Shown here: piece by piece, positions 14,900-21,866 of the stretch
How positions within the stretch are numbered: the stretch's first letter is position 1
Layout: each line of letters opens with the position of its first letter
From: a virus
Reading direction: 5' to 3' (one strand)
Virus record (IMG/VR): IMGVR_UViG_3300032516_000184
Span: 1-25,472 of that record
Length of the DNA: 25,472 bases
Translations under genes and position numbers: made by a program
The notes under the pieces: generated by a model
The model's database searches: none
What the model was told of the DNA's origin: nothing
The model's input: the letters and a program-made list of their open reading frames with translations, nothing else

Positions 14900-15304
14900 T
14901 CAAATGCCACGGTTGCTAGAAAAACCAAGAGTTTGTCCACCATTTACCAAGTTGCGCTCCGCTTTTGCGGATTTGGCAAGGTTTGCAGCTGTCGGAAAAT
15001 CCAAGCACAGATCGCGAAGGCTGCTAGCGCGGCGTTCCAATTTCACCATTTTGGCTTTATTCTTTTCGCGAGTGATATGCTTTTTGATCACGTTTTTCGC
15101 AAATTCTTTAGCAGTGCAAAATAAATTATCAACCATTACCAAAGCATCAGCCTCTTCAAATATTCCCATTTTGACACCCGCAAGGGTAGGAACCACTACA
15201 CGCTTGAAAAGTGACTTGTCTGCGTACATGTACATAACTTTGATTCCTTTGTAGTCGCAGTCGTAGGTTCCTGGGATGGTGGTTGCTTTGATTGAGAGTT
15301 CCAT
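14900..15304 (-). CDS. accessory hypothetical protein flanked by repeated promoter cassettes
   Basis: A 134-residue protein of no recognised family. The start ATG 15304 has AAGGAAACAGATC upstream and lies just behind a consensus promoter, so it is preferred over an open frame extending to 15361. The N-terminal half is beta-like (IKATTIPGTYDCDYKGIKVM, FKRVVVPTLAGVKMG). The middle is helical and strongly basic (FAKNVIKKHITREKNKAKMV), which could bind nucleic acid. The tail is flexible. The gene and its promoter are bracketed by two 74-bp near-identical cassettes. It therefore looks like an independently transcribed, transferable accessory gene (a 'moron'). Confidence 0.6.
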   Translation of the reverse strand: MELSIKATTIPGTYDCDYKGIKVMYMYADKSLFKRVVVPTLAGVKMGIFEEADALVMVDNLFCTAKEFAKNVIKKHITREKNKAKMVKLERRASSLRDLCLDFPTAANLAKSAKAERNLVNGGQTLGFSSNRGI

Positions 15305-15322
15305 GATCTGTTTCCTTGTGGA

Positions 15323-15396
15323 GTTGTGAAGGTATCTTAGCAACCAGGGTAAGGGTGTCAAGTATTTCTACACAACACCCCAACTGATATACTCCT
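15323..15396. repeat. 74-bp intergenic promoter cassette, copy B
   Basis: This is the partner of 14815-14888 (69 of 74 identical by hand count; identical core 15351-15391). Unlike copy A, both arms face genes: the leftward promoter serves the gene starting at 15304 and the rightward element serves the gene starting at 15400. The inverted pair GGGTGT (15353-15358) and ACACCC (15375-15380) overlaps the leftward -35 and could be an operator. Confidence 0.9.
15334..15361 (-). promoter_or_regulatory. sigma70-like leftward promoter (copy B)
   Basis: On the minus strand a perfect TTGACA (15361-15356), 16-bp spacer and TAAGAT (15339-15334). The predicted start near 15327 leaves a short leader of about 23 nt with the AAGGAA ribosome binding site of the gene starting at 15304. 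Confidence 0.85.
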
Positions 15397-15399
15397 GAC
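15383..15399 (+). promoter_or_regulatory. rightward promoter element with predicted leaderless start
   Basis: ACTGATATACTCCTG at 15383-15397. TATACT (15388-15393) ends 6 nt before ATG 15400, exactly as at the portal gene, and there is no ribosome binding site. No good -35 is visible 17 bp upstream (TTTCTA). Confidence 0.55.
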
Positions 15400-15954
15400 A
15401 TGGGCTTCGACCTATCGGGATTAAAGCTTATCAAGCAAGTCAAAGAAGACTTAGCTCGTGCTGTATTTTTTGCCTGTCAAGAGTATGCTAATGGCGGGTT
15501 TCGTGCTGAACCTATTGTTAGGCAGCATTTTACTGATGGCAACCAAGGTCGTTATTCTTGGCCAGCACTTTCGACCAAATATGCAGATTGGAAAGCTGGC
15601 AATGTTAAGCAGTTAAAGCAAGGAATTAAGAAGGCTGGTAGAGTCGTGCCTAAAGGTAGAGGCTTGCCTATGCTCGTTTTATCTGGCAAATTACGTGATT
15701 CTATTGCTGGCAGGGGTGCAAAGATCAGTCGTACTGGTCCGGAATCTTTTTTGATTACTTGGGCAAACAGCCCACACTATGCAATCTTCCATCATACTGG
15801 CACCCCAAAGATGCCAAAGCGTAGTCCAATTGAACCAAATGCGAGTGATCAGAAGCAGGTGATTGATGCTGCTAACCGTTATTTGTCATTATTTCTGGGT
15901 AAGGCTGGTGTGGTGGTTGCGGGTGGTGCACCTGGACCTAGGGCAAGAGCGTAA
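15400..15954 (+). CDS. HK97 gp10-like/virion morphogenesis (tail completion) protein
   Basis: A 184-residue protein with the family hallmark layout: an N-terminal helix, then GLPMLVLSGKLRDSIAGRGA (the LxxTGxLxxSI-type motif, residues about 87-107). A strand pair follows, then SPHYAIFHHTGTPKMPKRSP (the 'YAxxHxxGT...PxRP' motif, residues about 126-145), and a C-terminal helix. These proteins act at the head-tail interface during tail completion. It is the first gene of the second structural block after the leftward island. There is no ribosome binding site; the start directly follows a promoter element, predicting leaderless translation. The family call rests on visible motifs. Confidence 0.75.
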   Translation: MGFDLSGLKLIKQVKEDLARAVFFACQEYANGGFRAEPIVRQHFTDGNQGRYSWPALSTKYADWKAGNVKQLKQGIKKAGRVVPKGRGLPMLVLSGKLRDSIAGRGAKISRTGPESFLITWANSPHYAIFHHTGTPKMPKRSPIEPNASDQKQVIDAANRYLSLFLGKAGVVVAGGAPGPRARA

Positions 15955-15962
15955 ACAAACAG

Positions 15963-15995
15963 ATTCCTTTGTTAAACTCGGTTGATAAACTTCTG
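15963..15995 (+). promoter_or_regulatory. rightward promoter element before the tube-candidate gene
   Basis: CTCGGTTGATAAACTTCTG at 15977-15995 matches the portal promoter element at 17 of 19 positions. ATTCC (15963-15967) lies 17 bp upstream of TAAACT (15986-15991), the same spacing as at 2004. The predicted +1 at 15998 would give a 12-nt leader beginning AGGAG, i.e. an mRNA that starts at the ribosome binding site of the gene at 16010. Confidence 0.55.
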
Positions 15996-16009
15996 ATAGG
16001 AGATTAGCC

Positions 16010-16402
16010 ATGGCTGTCGTTGTACATCTTTTGTCGTCTGCAACTGAGGGTGTGACTCCTATTCTTGATGTGCAATCCGCATCAATTGATGAAGGTGGGA
16101 GTGCACAAGAATATATCACTGCTGATGATCCTGATGTTCAGTTGGTTGCAGTTGATCGCATTGCTGCGACTGTCACTATTACCAAACTTGGATACGCAGC
16201 TGCACCCAATATTGGTGATGTTGCTGCTGCTCCAGGTTTGACACTTGTATTGAAGCCACGTGCTGAAGGTCGTGGTGTGGTGGCTTCGCCAGTTAGCATC
16301 ATTTTTCCTAAAGCAGTTCTTGTTGGTAAGGGCAGTGGTCCTTCAATTGAAGGCTCACCTTCTTATACTCTAACCTTCCGCTGTTACGCAGCACCTCTCT
16401 AA
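16010..16402 (+). CDS. putative tail tube protein
   Basis: A 130-residue beta-rich protein between the gp10-like gene and the chaperone/tape-measure candidates, the usual place for the major tail (tube) protein. Strands are evident (AVVVHLLSS, TVTITKLGY, TLVLKPRAEGRGVV, SYTLTFRCYAAPL) with few helices. It has its own promoter-like element and a good ribosome binding site (TAGGAG, 8 nt before ATG), as expected for an abundant product. Length is at the short end for tube proteins. I recognise no specific family; the call is from order, fold type and expression signals. Confidence 0.5.
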   Translation: MAVVVHLLSSATEGVTPILDVQSASIDEGGSAQEYITADDPDVQLVAVDRIAATVTITKLGYAAAPNIGDVAAAPGLTLVLKPRAEGRGVVASPVSIIFPKAVLVGKGSGPSIEGSPSYTLTFRCYAAPL

Positions 16403-16405
16403 GCC

Positions 16406-16906
16406 ATGATTGATCCAGCCTCTCGTTTAAAACCTGGGGTTGATATTAGGCGTGGTGAAGCAGTGACCACCAAAGCAGGTGCACTGTTATACATTCTTCC
16501 AATTTTGATTCGCCCAGTTGATGTGTTAACAGGTAAATGCCTGTCATGGCATTATGACATGTTAGAGCTTCGCAATCAGTGGGCAGGATCATCACGCAGA
16601 AGCTTGAGTCCGGTAATTCCTAGTTTGGTTGTGGCTCAAATTGCAAGAGAAGCTGTCGCTAATTCCTATATTATCAATGATGAAGTGATTAATGGCTGGT
16701 TTACTGATGATGATGGTGAATCATTAATCAAAATTTGCACTGCTGCTATGGGTTCAAATCATTCAAATCTTGGAATGGTTGACGTTCGCAGACGTGCATT
16801 GTGTATTGCCCTTGCTGGGTGTGGTGAATTGCCTTTATCAGCAATTGAAACAGCAATGGCATGTGATTTTGTGATTAACACTGGTCGTGCACCTGAGGGG
16901 AATTAA
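16406..16906 (+). CDS. putative tail assembly chaperone
   Basis: A 166-residue, largely helical protein lying between the tube candidate and the tape measure, where siphovirus assembly chaperones are encoded. The ATG is 3 nt after the upstream stop and its own stop is 2 nt before the tape-measure ATG. No second, frameshifted reading frame of the G/GT kind was found by eye, so if it is the chaperone it seems to be a single-product version. Contains RRRALCIALAGCGELPLSAI and other helices but no family motif I can name. It could instead be another tail protein. Confidence 0.45.
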   Translation: MIDPASRLKPGVDIRRGEAVTTKAGALLYILPILIRPVDVLTGKCLSWHYDMLELRNQWAGSSRRSLSPVIPSLVVAQIAREAVANSYIINDEVINGWFTDDDGESLIKICTAAMGSNHSNLGMVDVRRRALCIALAGCGELPLSAIETAMACDFVINTGRAPEGN

Positions 16907-16908
16907 CC

Positions 16909-18126
16909 ATGGCGGGTTTAACAGTACCTGTTAACGCTCCTGGTCTTAGTCAAACTTCATCAGAGTTTGATAGGCTTGATGCTAGCGCAAGCAAGGGTGC
17001 ACGTGCTATGATCGGTGCCAGTGCTGGTGCTGAAAAAATGAGTAAAAGCATGGAGGTGTTGAATAATAAACTGCAAAATGGTGCAGTTATTCGCAACGCC
17101 ACAGCTAGCATTGCACTCTTGACTTCTGGTTCAGGTGATGCTACAGACAAATTAACTGGTCTTGCTGCAAGTTTAGCTTCTATTCCTGGTCCAGTTGGTT
17201 TGATTGCAGCTGCAATGACTGCAAATCTCATAATTTTCAAAAGTTTTAGAGATAATGCAAGAGAATCAGTCACTGAAGTTGAAAATCTTAAAGCAGCACT
17301 CGAAAAATTAGCCTCTACACGAACAGCTGGATTAGAAGCAATATCTGATCGTATTAGTGGTGCAGCGGCAAAAGTTGGTATGTCGATTCGTAGTTCAACT
17401 GCTGCAGGTGCAACACAGGCAGATATCAACCGTGTAGGTGAAATTTCGGGTGGTGATTCTAACAAACAACTTGGAATAGCTGGCCAACTTGGTGAAAGTG
17501 GTTTGTCAAATGATGCTAAAGAAGAGGTTGTAAAAGTTCTTGAAGCTGTATATAACACAGGCAGAGAAATCACCCAAGAGTTGGCAGCAAAAGCAATCAG
17601 TGCATCAAAGGATGCGGCTGCAAATAGAACAATTGATGCGACAGGCATAGAAGGTATAACTGCTGATGCAAGGGCACAAGCCACTAGACGGGGTGGTGGT
17701 TCTTTTGTTGGTGGTGGTTATAATGAAAATGGCTTGCGTGAAGGAAACACAAGAACTGATCAGATAGTTGACTTGATTAATCCTTCGTCTGCTGACAGAT
17801 CAAAAACACTTGATCGTTTAAATCGTTCAATGTCTCAGTCTGCTATGGCTGAACAAGCAGCTTTGCGAGCGGCAGAACAACCTGGAATTGCTGAAAGTCG
17901 GCGTACGATAACTGATGCAACGCGAGGCTTGGAATCTGTTACACAAGAAGCACTGACCAAAGCAACAATGAACGCTGTATCAAGCACAGACACGCTTGTT
18001 AAAACAATTGATAATCTTGATAAAACAATCAAAGAAACCACCGCTAAACGGAATGAGGCATCAACTAAAGCTTATAGTGGATGGCGTTCTTTCTTCAACG
18101 GCGATGAACCACCGACAAGCCCATGA
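16909..18126 (+). CDS. tail tape-measure-like protein (short)
   Basis: A 405-residue, Ala/Ser/Thr-rich, mostly helical protein with coiled-coil-like stretches (FRDNARESVTEVENLKAALE; residues about 110-150). There is one hydrophobic segment (GPVGLIAAAMTANLII, residues about 92-108), as in tape measures. A Gly-rich break occurs near residue 262 (RRGGGSFVGGGYNENG). Helices resume to the end. It follows the tube and chaperone candidates and precedes hub genes. At the usual ruler of about 0.15 nm per residue it would predict a tail near 60 nm, short for a siphovirus. AGGGG ribosome binding site before the ATG. No lytic or peptidase domain was seen. Confidence 0.6.
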   Translation: MAGLTVPVNAPGLSQTSSEFDRLDASASKGARAMIGASAGAEKMSKSMEVLNNKLQNGAVIRNATASIALLTSGSGDATDKLTGLAASLASIPGPVGLIAAAMTANLIIFKSFRDNARESVTEVENLKAALEKLASTRTAGLEAISDRISGAAAKVGMSIRSSTAAGATQADINRVGEISGGDSNKQLGIAGQLGESGLSNDAKEEVVKVLEAVYNTGREITQELAAKAISASKDAAANRTIDATGIEGITADARAQATRRGGGSFVGGGYNENGLREGNTRTDQIVDLINPSSADRSKTLDRLNRSMSQSAMAEQAALRAAEQPGIAESRRTITDATRGLESVTQEALTKATMNAVSSTDTLVKTIDNLDKTIKETTAKRNEASTKAYSGWRSFFNGDEPPTSP

Positions 18127-18476
18127 CTGAAGTAATCGGAATTTGGACAGTTGATACAGCTGAAGGAATACTCAAGCCAGCACTTGGCGTGATTAAGATT
18201 AGCATTGATCCAGCACCTCCAGTATACGATACATCACTTGCAACTGGTCAAATCTCAATAATTCAGACCGCTCGCAGTTTTGCAACTGTCGCTTTGGCTT
18301 TGATAGAAGCTGAAGACTACCGAACTGCTTTTGGTCAAATAGTCATATTTCGCGGTGTGGCATGTTTTGTGGCCGATATCATTCCTGATCATCGTTCAGC
18401 ACGAACTGGAAATGCTGGTGAAGGCGTTGCAGTTGGTGAATGGCACCTCGTCACTCCGTATACCTGGGTACCGTAA
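18123..18476 (+). CDS. tail protein of unknown specific role
   Basis: A 117-residue beta-rich protein whose ATG overlaps the tape-measure stop (ATGA) and whose TAA overlaps the next ATG. It sits tightly between tape measure and hub, in the position of a distal tail protein, but is much shorter than a typical one. Strands: IGIWTVDTAEGIL, GVIKISID, GQIVIFRGVACFVADII. A tail-tip or baseplate component is likely from context. No family motif recognised. Confidence 0.5.
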   Translation: MTEVIGIWTVDTAEGILKPALGVIKISIDPAPPVYDTSLATGQISIIQTARSFATVALALIEAEDYRTAFGQIVIFRGVACFVADIIPDHRSARTGNAGEGVAVGEWHLVTPYTWVP

Positions 18477-20866
18477 TGAGCGTTTCAATCGGTGGTTTGT
18501 CTTATGGTGGCGCAATGGGCACTCCTTATCCAGTGGTGCCAGTTGCAAATCTTAAATCATGGGCCACCGTTGCTGAAACGTATCGTTTTCGTGGTTCACC
18601 TAGAAAAGATGGTGGTTTCATTACCGCATGGCTTGATTGCACACAGATCAATGCACAGCGCAGGCTTGCAGAAGCTGGTGGTCAAATTGGTTATATCATT
18701 TCTGTTATTTATACACACGGCACAATTTCAAATTTGCTTGTTGCTAGCGTTAATGGTGAGTGGCAAGCCAAAGCTGCCACGACTAACGGAGGCATTCTTG
18801 TAATTCGTATCACTTTTGATTACGAAAACAATAAAGACAGTGGTGATGTTGAACGTTCATTGGTGTGGTGTGAAGTTGCTTCTGCTCTTGCTGGTCCATG
18901 GACGCAGAAACCAACTTGGGCTTGTCTTGGACAACAAGAAGGTTTAGGCACTTACGTTGGTGATTCTGAAGCAACTGTTGTAAATGAACTTCCAGATACA
19001 ACACTGGTGGGAAAGTATGTTAGACTTGTACTTAAGGACGGTTATCCTGGTGTTAAAGATGTAAAATGGGTTGGTGTGATTCAAACAGTTGGTGCGCATG
19101 GGCGACGTGATCCATCAACTGGTACAAAATGGGGCAGCAAAACCACTTATCAATTTGCTGGTATTGGTGCTGTTCTTGCAAAACTTTTCCCAACAGAATG
19201 GCGTGGAACATTACAAGGTGGTGAAGATATTGGTGGTGCTGCAGGTGGTGCTGCTGTTCAAGCTGTTTGCGGATTTGCTGATTTCAATGCTGGTGGCGGC
19301 AAGGATCGTGGTAATAACCTTGTTATTGTTGCACCAGAAATTGTAGGTATTTTCTTGCATGGTACTGGTTTAGGTCCACTTGGTGATAAATGGAACGCTG
19401 GCCAAGCTTTGCGCACATTTTTAAACATCACAAGAAACAACCTAGGCAACTTCCCAATTAAGCTAGATGTTGCTTTTGATCCTCTTCTTGATTACAAAGA
19501 GACTTGGGCTACCAGTGGTCAATCAGTTCTTGACTTTATTGCTCAAGTCCTTTCACCATCTGTTAAACGAACCTTTCGCCTTGATACCACCACTGGTGAA
19601 TTAGGAGTTGCTGGTAGTGGTTTTGTGTCAATTGTACCAATCGATATTGAAGCAGCTGGCACTGAAGTTGATATCACAGTCAACAGTAGCACAGATTGGG
19701 AAGCCAGCATCGATGGAACACAAACCAACGACACTTGGTATCTTGACCTTGGACCACGTGAGTTTATTGCAACCGTTGGTTTAAATGCTACGGGTGGTGT
19801 AGAAGGCACCAGAGGTTGGACTGCTGGTGATGCTTTGATTTGGGACGCTAGAACTGGTTTAGGGCTTGTTGATAGTCAAATCATGGCAGTGTGGCGACGT
19901 TTTGTGATGGCACGTACTTGGAATCAGTTGACCGTTGGTGCACAAATTCCAAACATACGTGCTCTTAATGGCTTTTCTGAAGAAACTGGTGAACTCCTTG
20001 GAAATCAAACACCGCCAGATGGTGTGTATGGTTGGCGAATTAGTCGCACTTTGCCTTTTGGTCCAGGTAATGACTTTTCGGCTCCAAGTGCAAAAGTTGT
20101 GACCCCTAAATCACCTGTGATGGGTCCGCTTGTGTGGTGGGTCAAAGCTGGTTCACATGAACTTGCGCACGAGGATTTCCAAATACAAGTTGAACAAGAA
20201 ATGGCTGGCATTACTTTAGGTCGTGGTGGTGCTGATTCAACAACTATTAAAGCAAAAATAACTGACGGTTTTGATATTCGAGCAACGCTGTCTTTTGTGC
20301 ATTATTTCACTTGGCGTTGTTCAAGATTTGGTGTAATAGCAGTACCTAGAACTGATGCACCACGAGTAGGAATCACGAGACTCCGACCAGAAATACGCAG
20401 AACTGATATTGTCAACAACACTTTTGTTGGTCTTCTTGATGCAACCACTCCAGTTCTTGCAGCTGGTGGCAGAAAAGATGATGGACCAGATATTGCAGAC
20501 CTTGCTGATGGTTTCAAGCGTTGGTTCTTAACCAATAGCAATACTCTGCAGTGGAACGCTCCAAGTGTTGATGTATTAACACCACTTCCTGGTTTTATGG
20601 TTTCACAAGTAAAAGTGCCTGTATCTGCTGGTCCACCTCCAACAACTGGCATTATTGCATTGGGTGATATTCCAGTTGCACAACGTCGTATTTCGTGGGA
20701 TCTTTTTGATCCTAGTGTTTCATGGACTGCAAGCCGAATCATGCCTGCAATCGGCATTGGTGGTAGAGGTGCAGTGGTGGCTCAAAATGGAAATATTCCA
20801 AGAGTGACAGCATCACCTGGAATTGCTGGGTTTGTAAACTATCCGAATCCTGGTAGGGGTCTTTGA
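18476..20866 (+). CDS. large tail tip/baseplate hub-like protein
   Basis: At 796 residues this is the largest protein in the window. The start ATG 18476 overlaps the upstream stop; an in-frame ATG at 18440 lies inside the neighbour and has no ribosome binding site. Residues about 180-250 (VGKYVRLVLKDGYPGVKDVK, WVGVIQTVGAHG) and 255-420, with a helix before FIAQVLSPSVKRTFRLD, resemble the beta-barrel plus helix layout of hub proteins (gp27/gp44 type). The last 350 residues look like beta-sandwich domains with Pro/Gly linkers. It would close the tail tube below the tape measure and anchor fibres. The hub label is inference from size and order. Confidence 0.55.
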   Translation: MSVSIGGLSYGGAMGTPYPVVPVANLKSWATVAETYRFRGSPRKDGGFITAWLDCTQINAQRRLAEAGGQIGYIISVIYTHGTISNLLVASVNGEWQAKAATTNGGILVIRITFDYENNKDSGDVERSLVWCEVASALAGPWTQKPTWACLGQQEGLGTYVGDSEATVVNELPDTTLVGKYVRLVLKDGYPGVKDVKWVGVIQTVGAHGRRDPSTGTKWGSKTTYQFAGIGAVLAKLFPTEWRGTLQGGEDIGGAAGGAAVQAVCGFADFNAGGGKDRGNNLVIVAPEIVGIFLHGTGLGPLGDKWNAGQALRTFLNITRNNLGNFPIKLDVAFDPLLDYKETWATSGQSVLDFIAQVLSPSVKRTFRLDTTTGELGVAGSGFVSIVPIDIEAAGTEVDITVNSSTDWEASIDGTQTNDTWYLDLGPREFIATVGLNATGGVEGTRGWTAGDALIWDARTGLGLVDSQIMAVWRRFVMARTWNQLTVGAQIPNIRALNGFSEETGELLGNQTPPDGVYGWRISRTLPFGPGNDFSAPSAKVVTPKSPVMGPLVWWVKAGSHELAHEDFQIQVEQEMAGITLGRGGADSTTIKAKITDGFDIRATLSFVHYFTWRCSRFGVIAVPRTDAPRVGITRLRPEIRRTDIVNNTFVGLLDATTPVLAAGGRKDDGPDIADLADGFKRWFLTNSNTLQWNAPSVDVLTPLPGFMVSQVKVPVSAGPPPTTGIIALGDIPVAQRRISWDLFDPSVSWTASRIMPAIGIGGRGAVVAQNGNIPRVTASPGIAGFVNYPNPGRGL

Positions 20867-20867
20867 T

Positions 20868-21866
20868 ATGGACGTACAAGCCAGTATCCGTGAATTACAA
20901 CGCGAAATAACTGGCATTCCTTCTAGGTTTGCTGGTGGTGGTGCTGCAGCTGCTGTTGTGCCACTACCGTGGGTGAGTATCTTGGCTCAGAGTGGCAACA
21001 GCCTGATCATTGCTCCTGGGTTTGTTTATGGTATCAAGCGGGTTGCTGGACTTGTGGTTGCCGATACTTGGAAGTATTTACCACGACGAGCCACCGCAAC
21101 ATGTACAGTGCTTGCTGGTTCTGTCAACACGGTAACAGTGAATGATCCTGGTCTTAATTATCTGACACTTCCAGTTGTTACTGTCAGCCCACCTCCAGTT
21201 GGAATAACTGCAGTTTTAACCCCAACGATTGTTGCTGGTGGAACAGTTGAAACAGCGTACCCAACAGCATGTGGCACGTTGTATACCACAGCAACTGTTA
21301 CCTTTACTCCTGCTCCAGGTGGTGGCGTGACTGCAACTGGTACGGTGAATCTTAGAAATGGACTCGTAGTTGGAATCACAATCACGAACAAGGGGCGAGG
21401 GTATTTAGTTGCTCCAACTCCAACAATTGTTGGTGATGGTGCAGGTGCTGTATGTATTTCGATTTTGGGGCAAGCTGGCATAGCATTGGCTATTACTGTG
21501 GCAGGCACGGGTTATGTTGCGGCACCAACAATCACAATTGCTGCTCCAGCATTGAACCAACCTTTCCCTTTGCCACCAACACCTTCTTTCCCTGGTGGTG
21601 TATCTTGGCCAGATGGTCTTGGTTGGGGCATCATTGGTGGAGGTTCGCTCACTGGTGGTTTGGCAACTGGACAAGCTGTTATAATTGTTCATGATGATCG
21701 CAGCTTGGTGCCATATGGGTTGATGGGACTTGGTGCTACGATTCCATTTTCTAGGCCACCTGATTCGGTTTTGTCATGGTTTTTAACTTTGGTTCGTATC
21801 GTTGGTGCTGATGCTAATGCTGATGGCGTATTGCCAGCATGGGTGCCGCAAGCGGGTGGTGTTTAA
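20868..21866 (+). CDS. tail fibre-like protein with beta repeats
   Basis: A 332-residue protein. A short N-terminal helix (MDVQASIRELQREITGIPSR) is followed by a beta domain. Then, at residues about 75-225, three irregular repeats appear: TVNDPGLNYLTLPVVTVSP, ITNKGRGYLVAPTPTIVGDG, TVAGTGYVAAPTITIAAP. These have the 'VxNxGxGYxxxPTVTI' pattern of beta-prism/fibre repeats common in environmental phage structural proteins. The rest (PTPSFPGGVSWPDGLGWGII) is Gly/Pro-rich. It begins one base after the hub stop and its TAA overlaps the next ATG, so translation is coupled. The role is probably in a fibre or appendage. Confidence 0.6.
   Translation: MDVQASIRELQREITGIPSRFAGGGAAAAVVPLPWVSILAQSGNSLIIAPGFVYGIKRVAGLVVADTWKYLPRRATATCTVLAGSVNTVTVNDPGLNYLTLPVVTVSPPPVGITAVLTPTIVAGGTVETAYPTACGTLYTTATVTFTPAPGGGVTATGTVNLRNGLVVGITITNKGRGYLVAPTPTIVGDGAGAVCISILGQAGIALAITVAGTGYVAAPTITIAAPALNQPFPLPPTPSFPGGVSWPDGLGWGIIGGGSLTGGLATGQAVIIVHDDRSLVPYGLMGLGATIPFSRPPDSVLSWFLTLVRIVGADANADGVLPAWVPQAGGV

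Noticed and set aside
14904-15254. 116-residue plus-strand frame opposite the gene 14900-15304
   Set aside because: The minus-strand gene has a consensus promoter and ribosome binding site. The plus frame has neither, and the rightward element before it is degraded (TATATT).
16950-17684. 244-residue minus-strand open frame opposite the tape-measure gene
   Set aside because: It lies wholly within a well-supported plus-strand gene. Its Ala/Ser/Leu-rich translation is a shadow of the Ala/Thr codon bias, with no ribosome binding site or motif.
20302-20757. 151-residue minus-strand frame opposite the hub gene
   Set aside because: No start signals, no partner genes, and the hub frame is continuous here.
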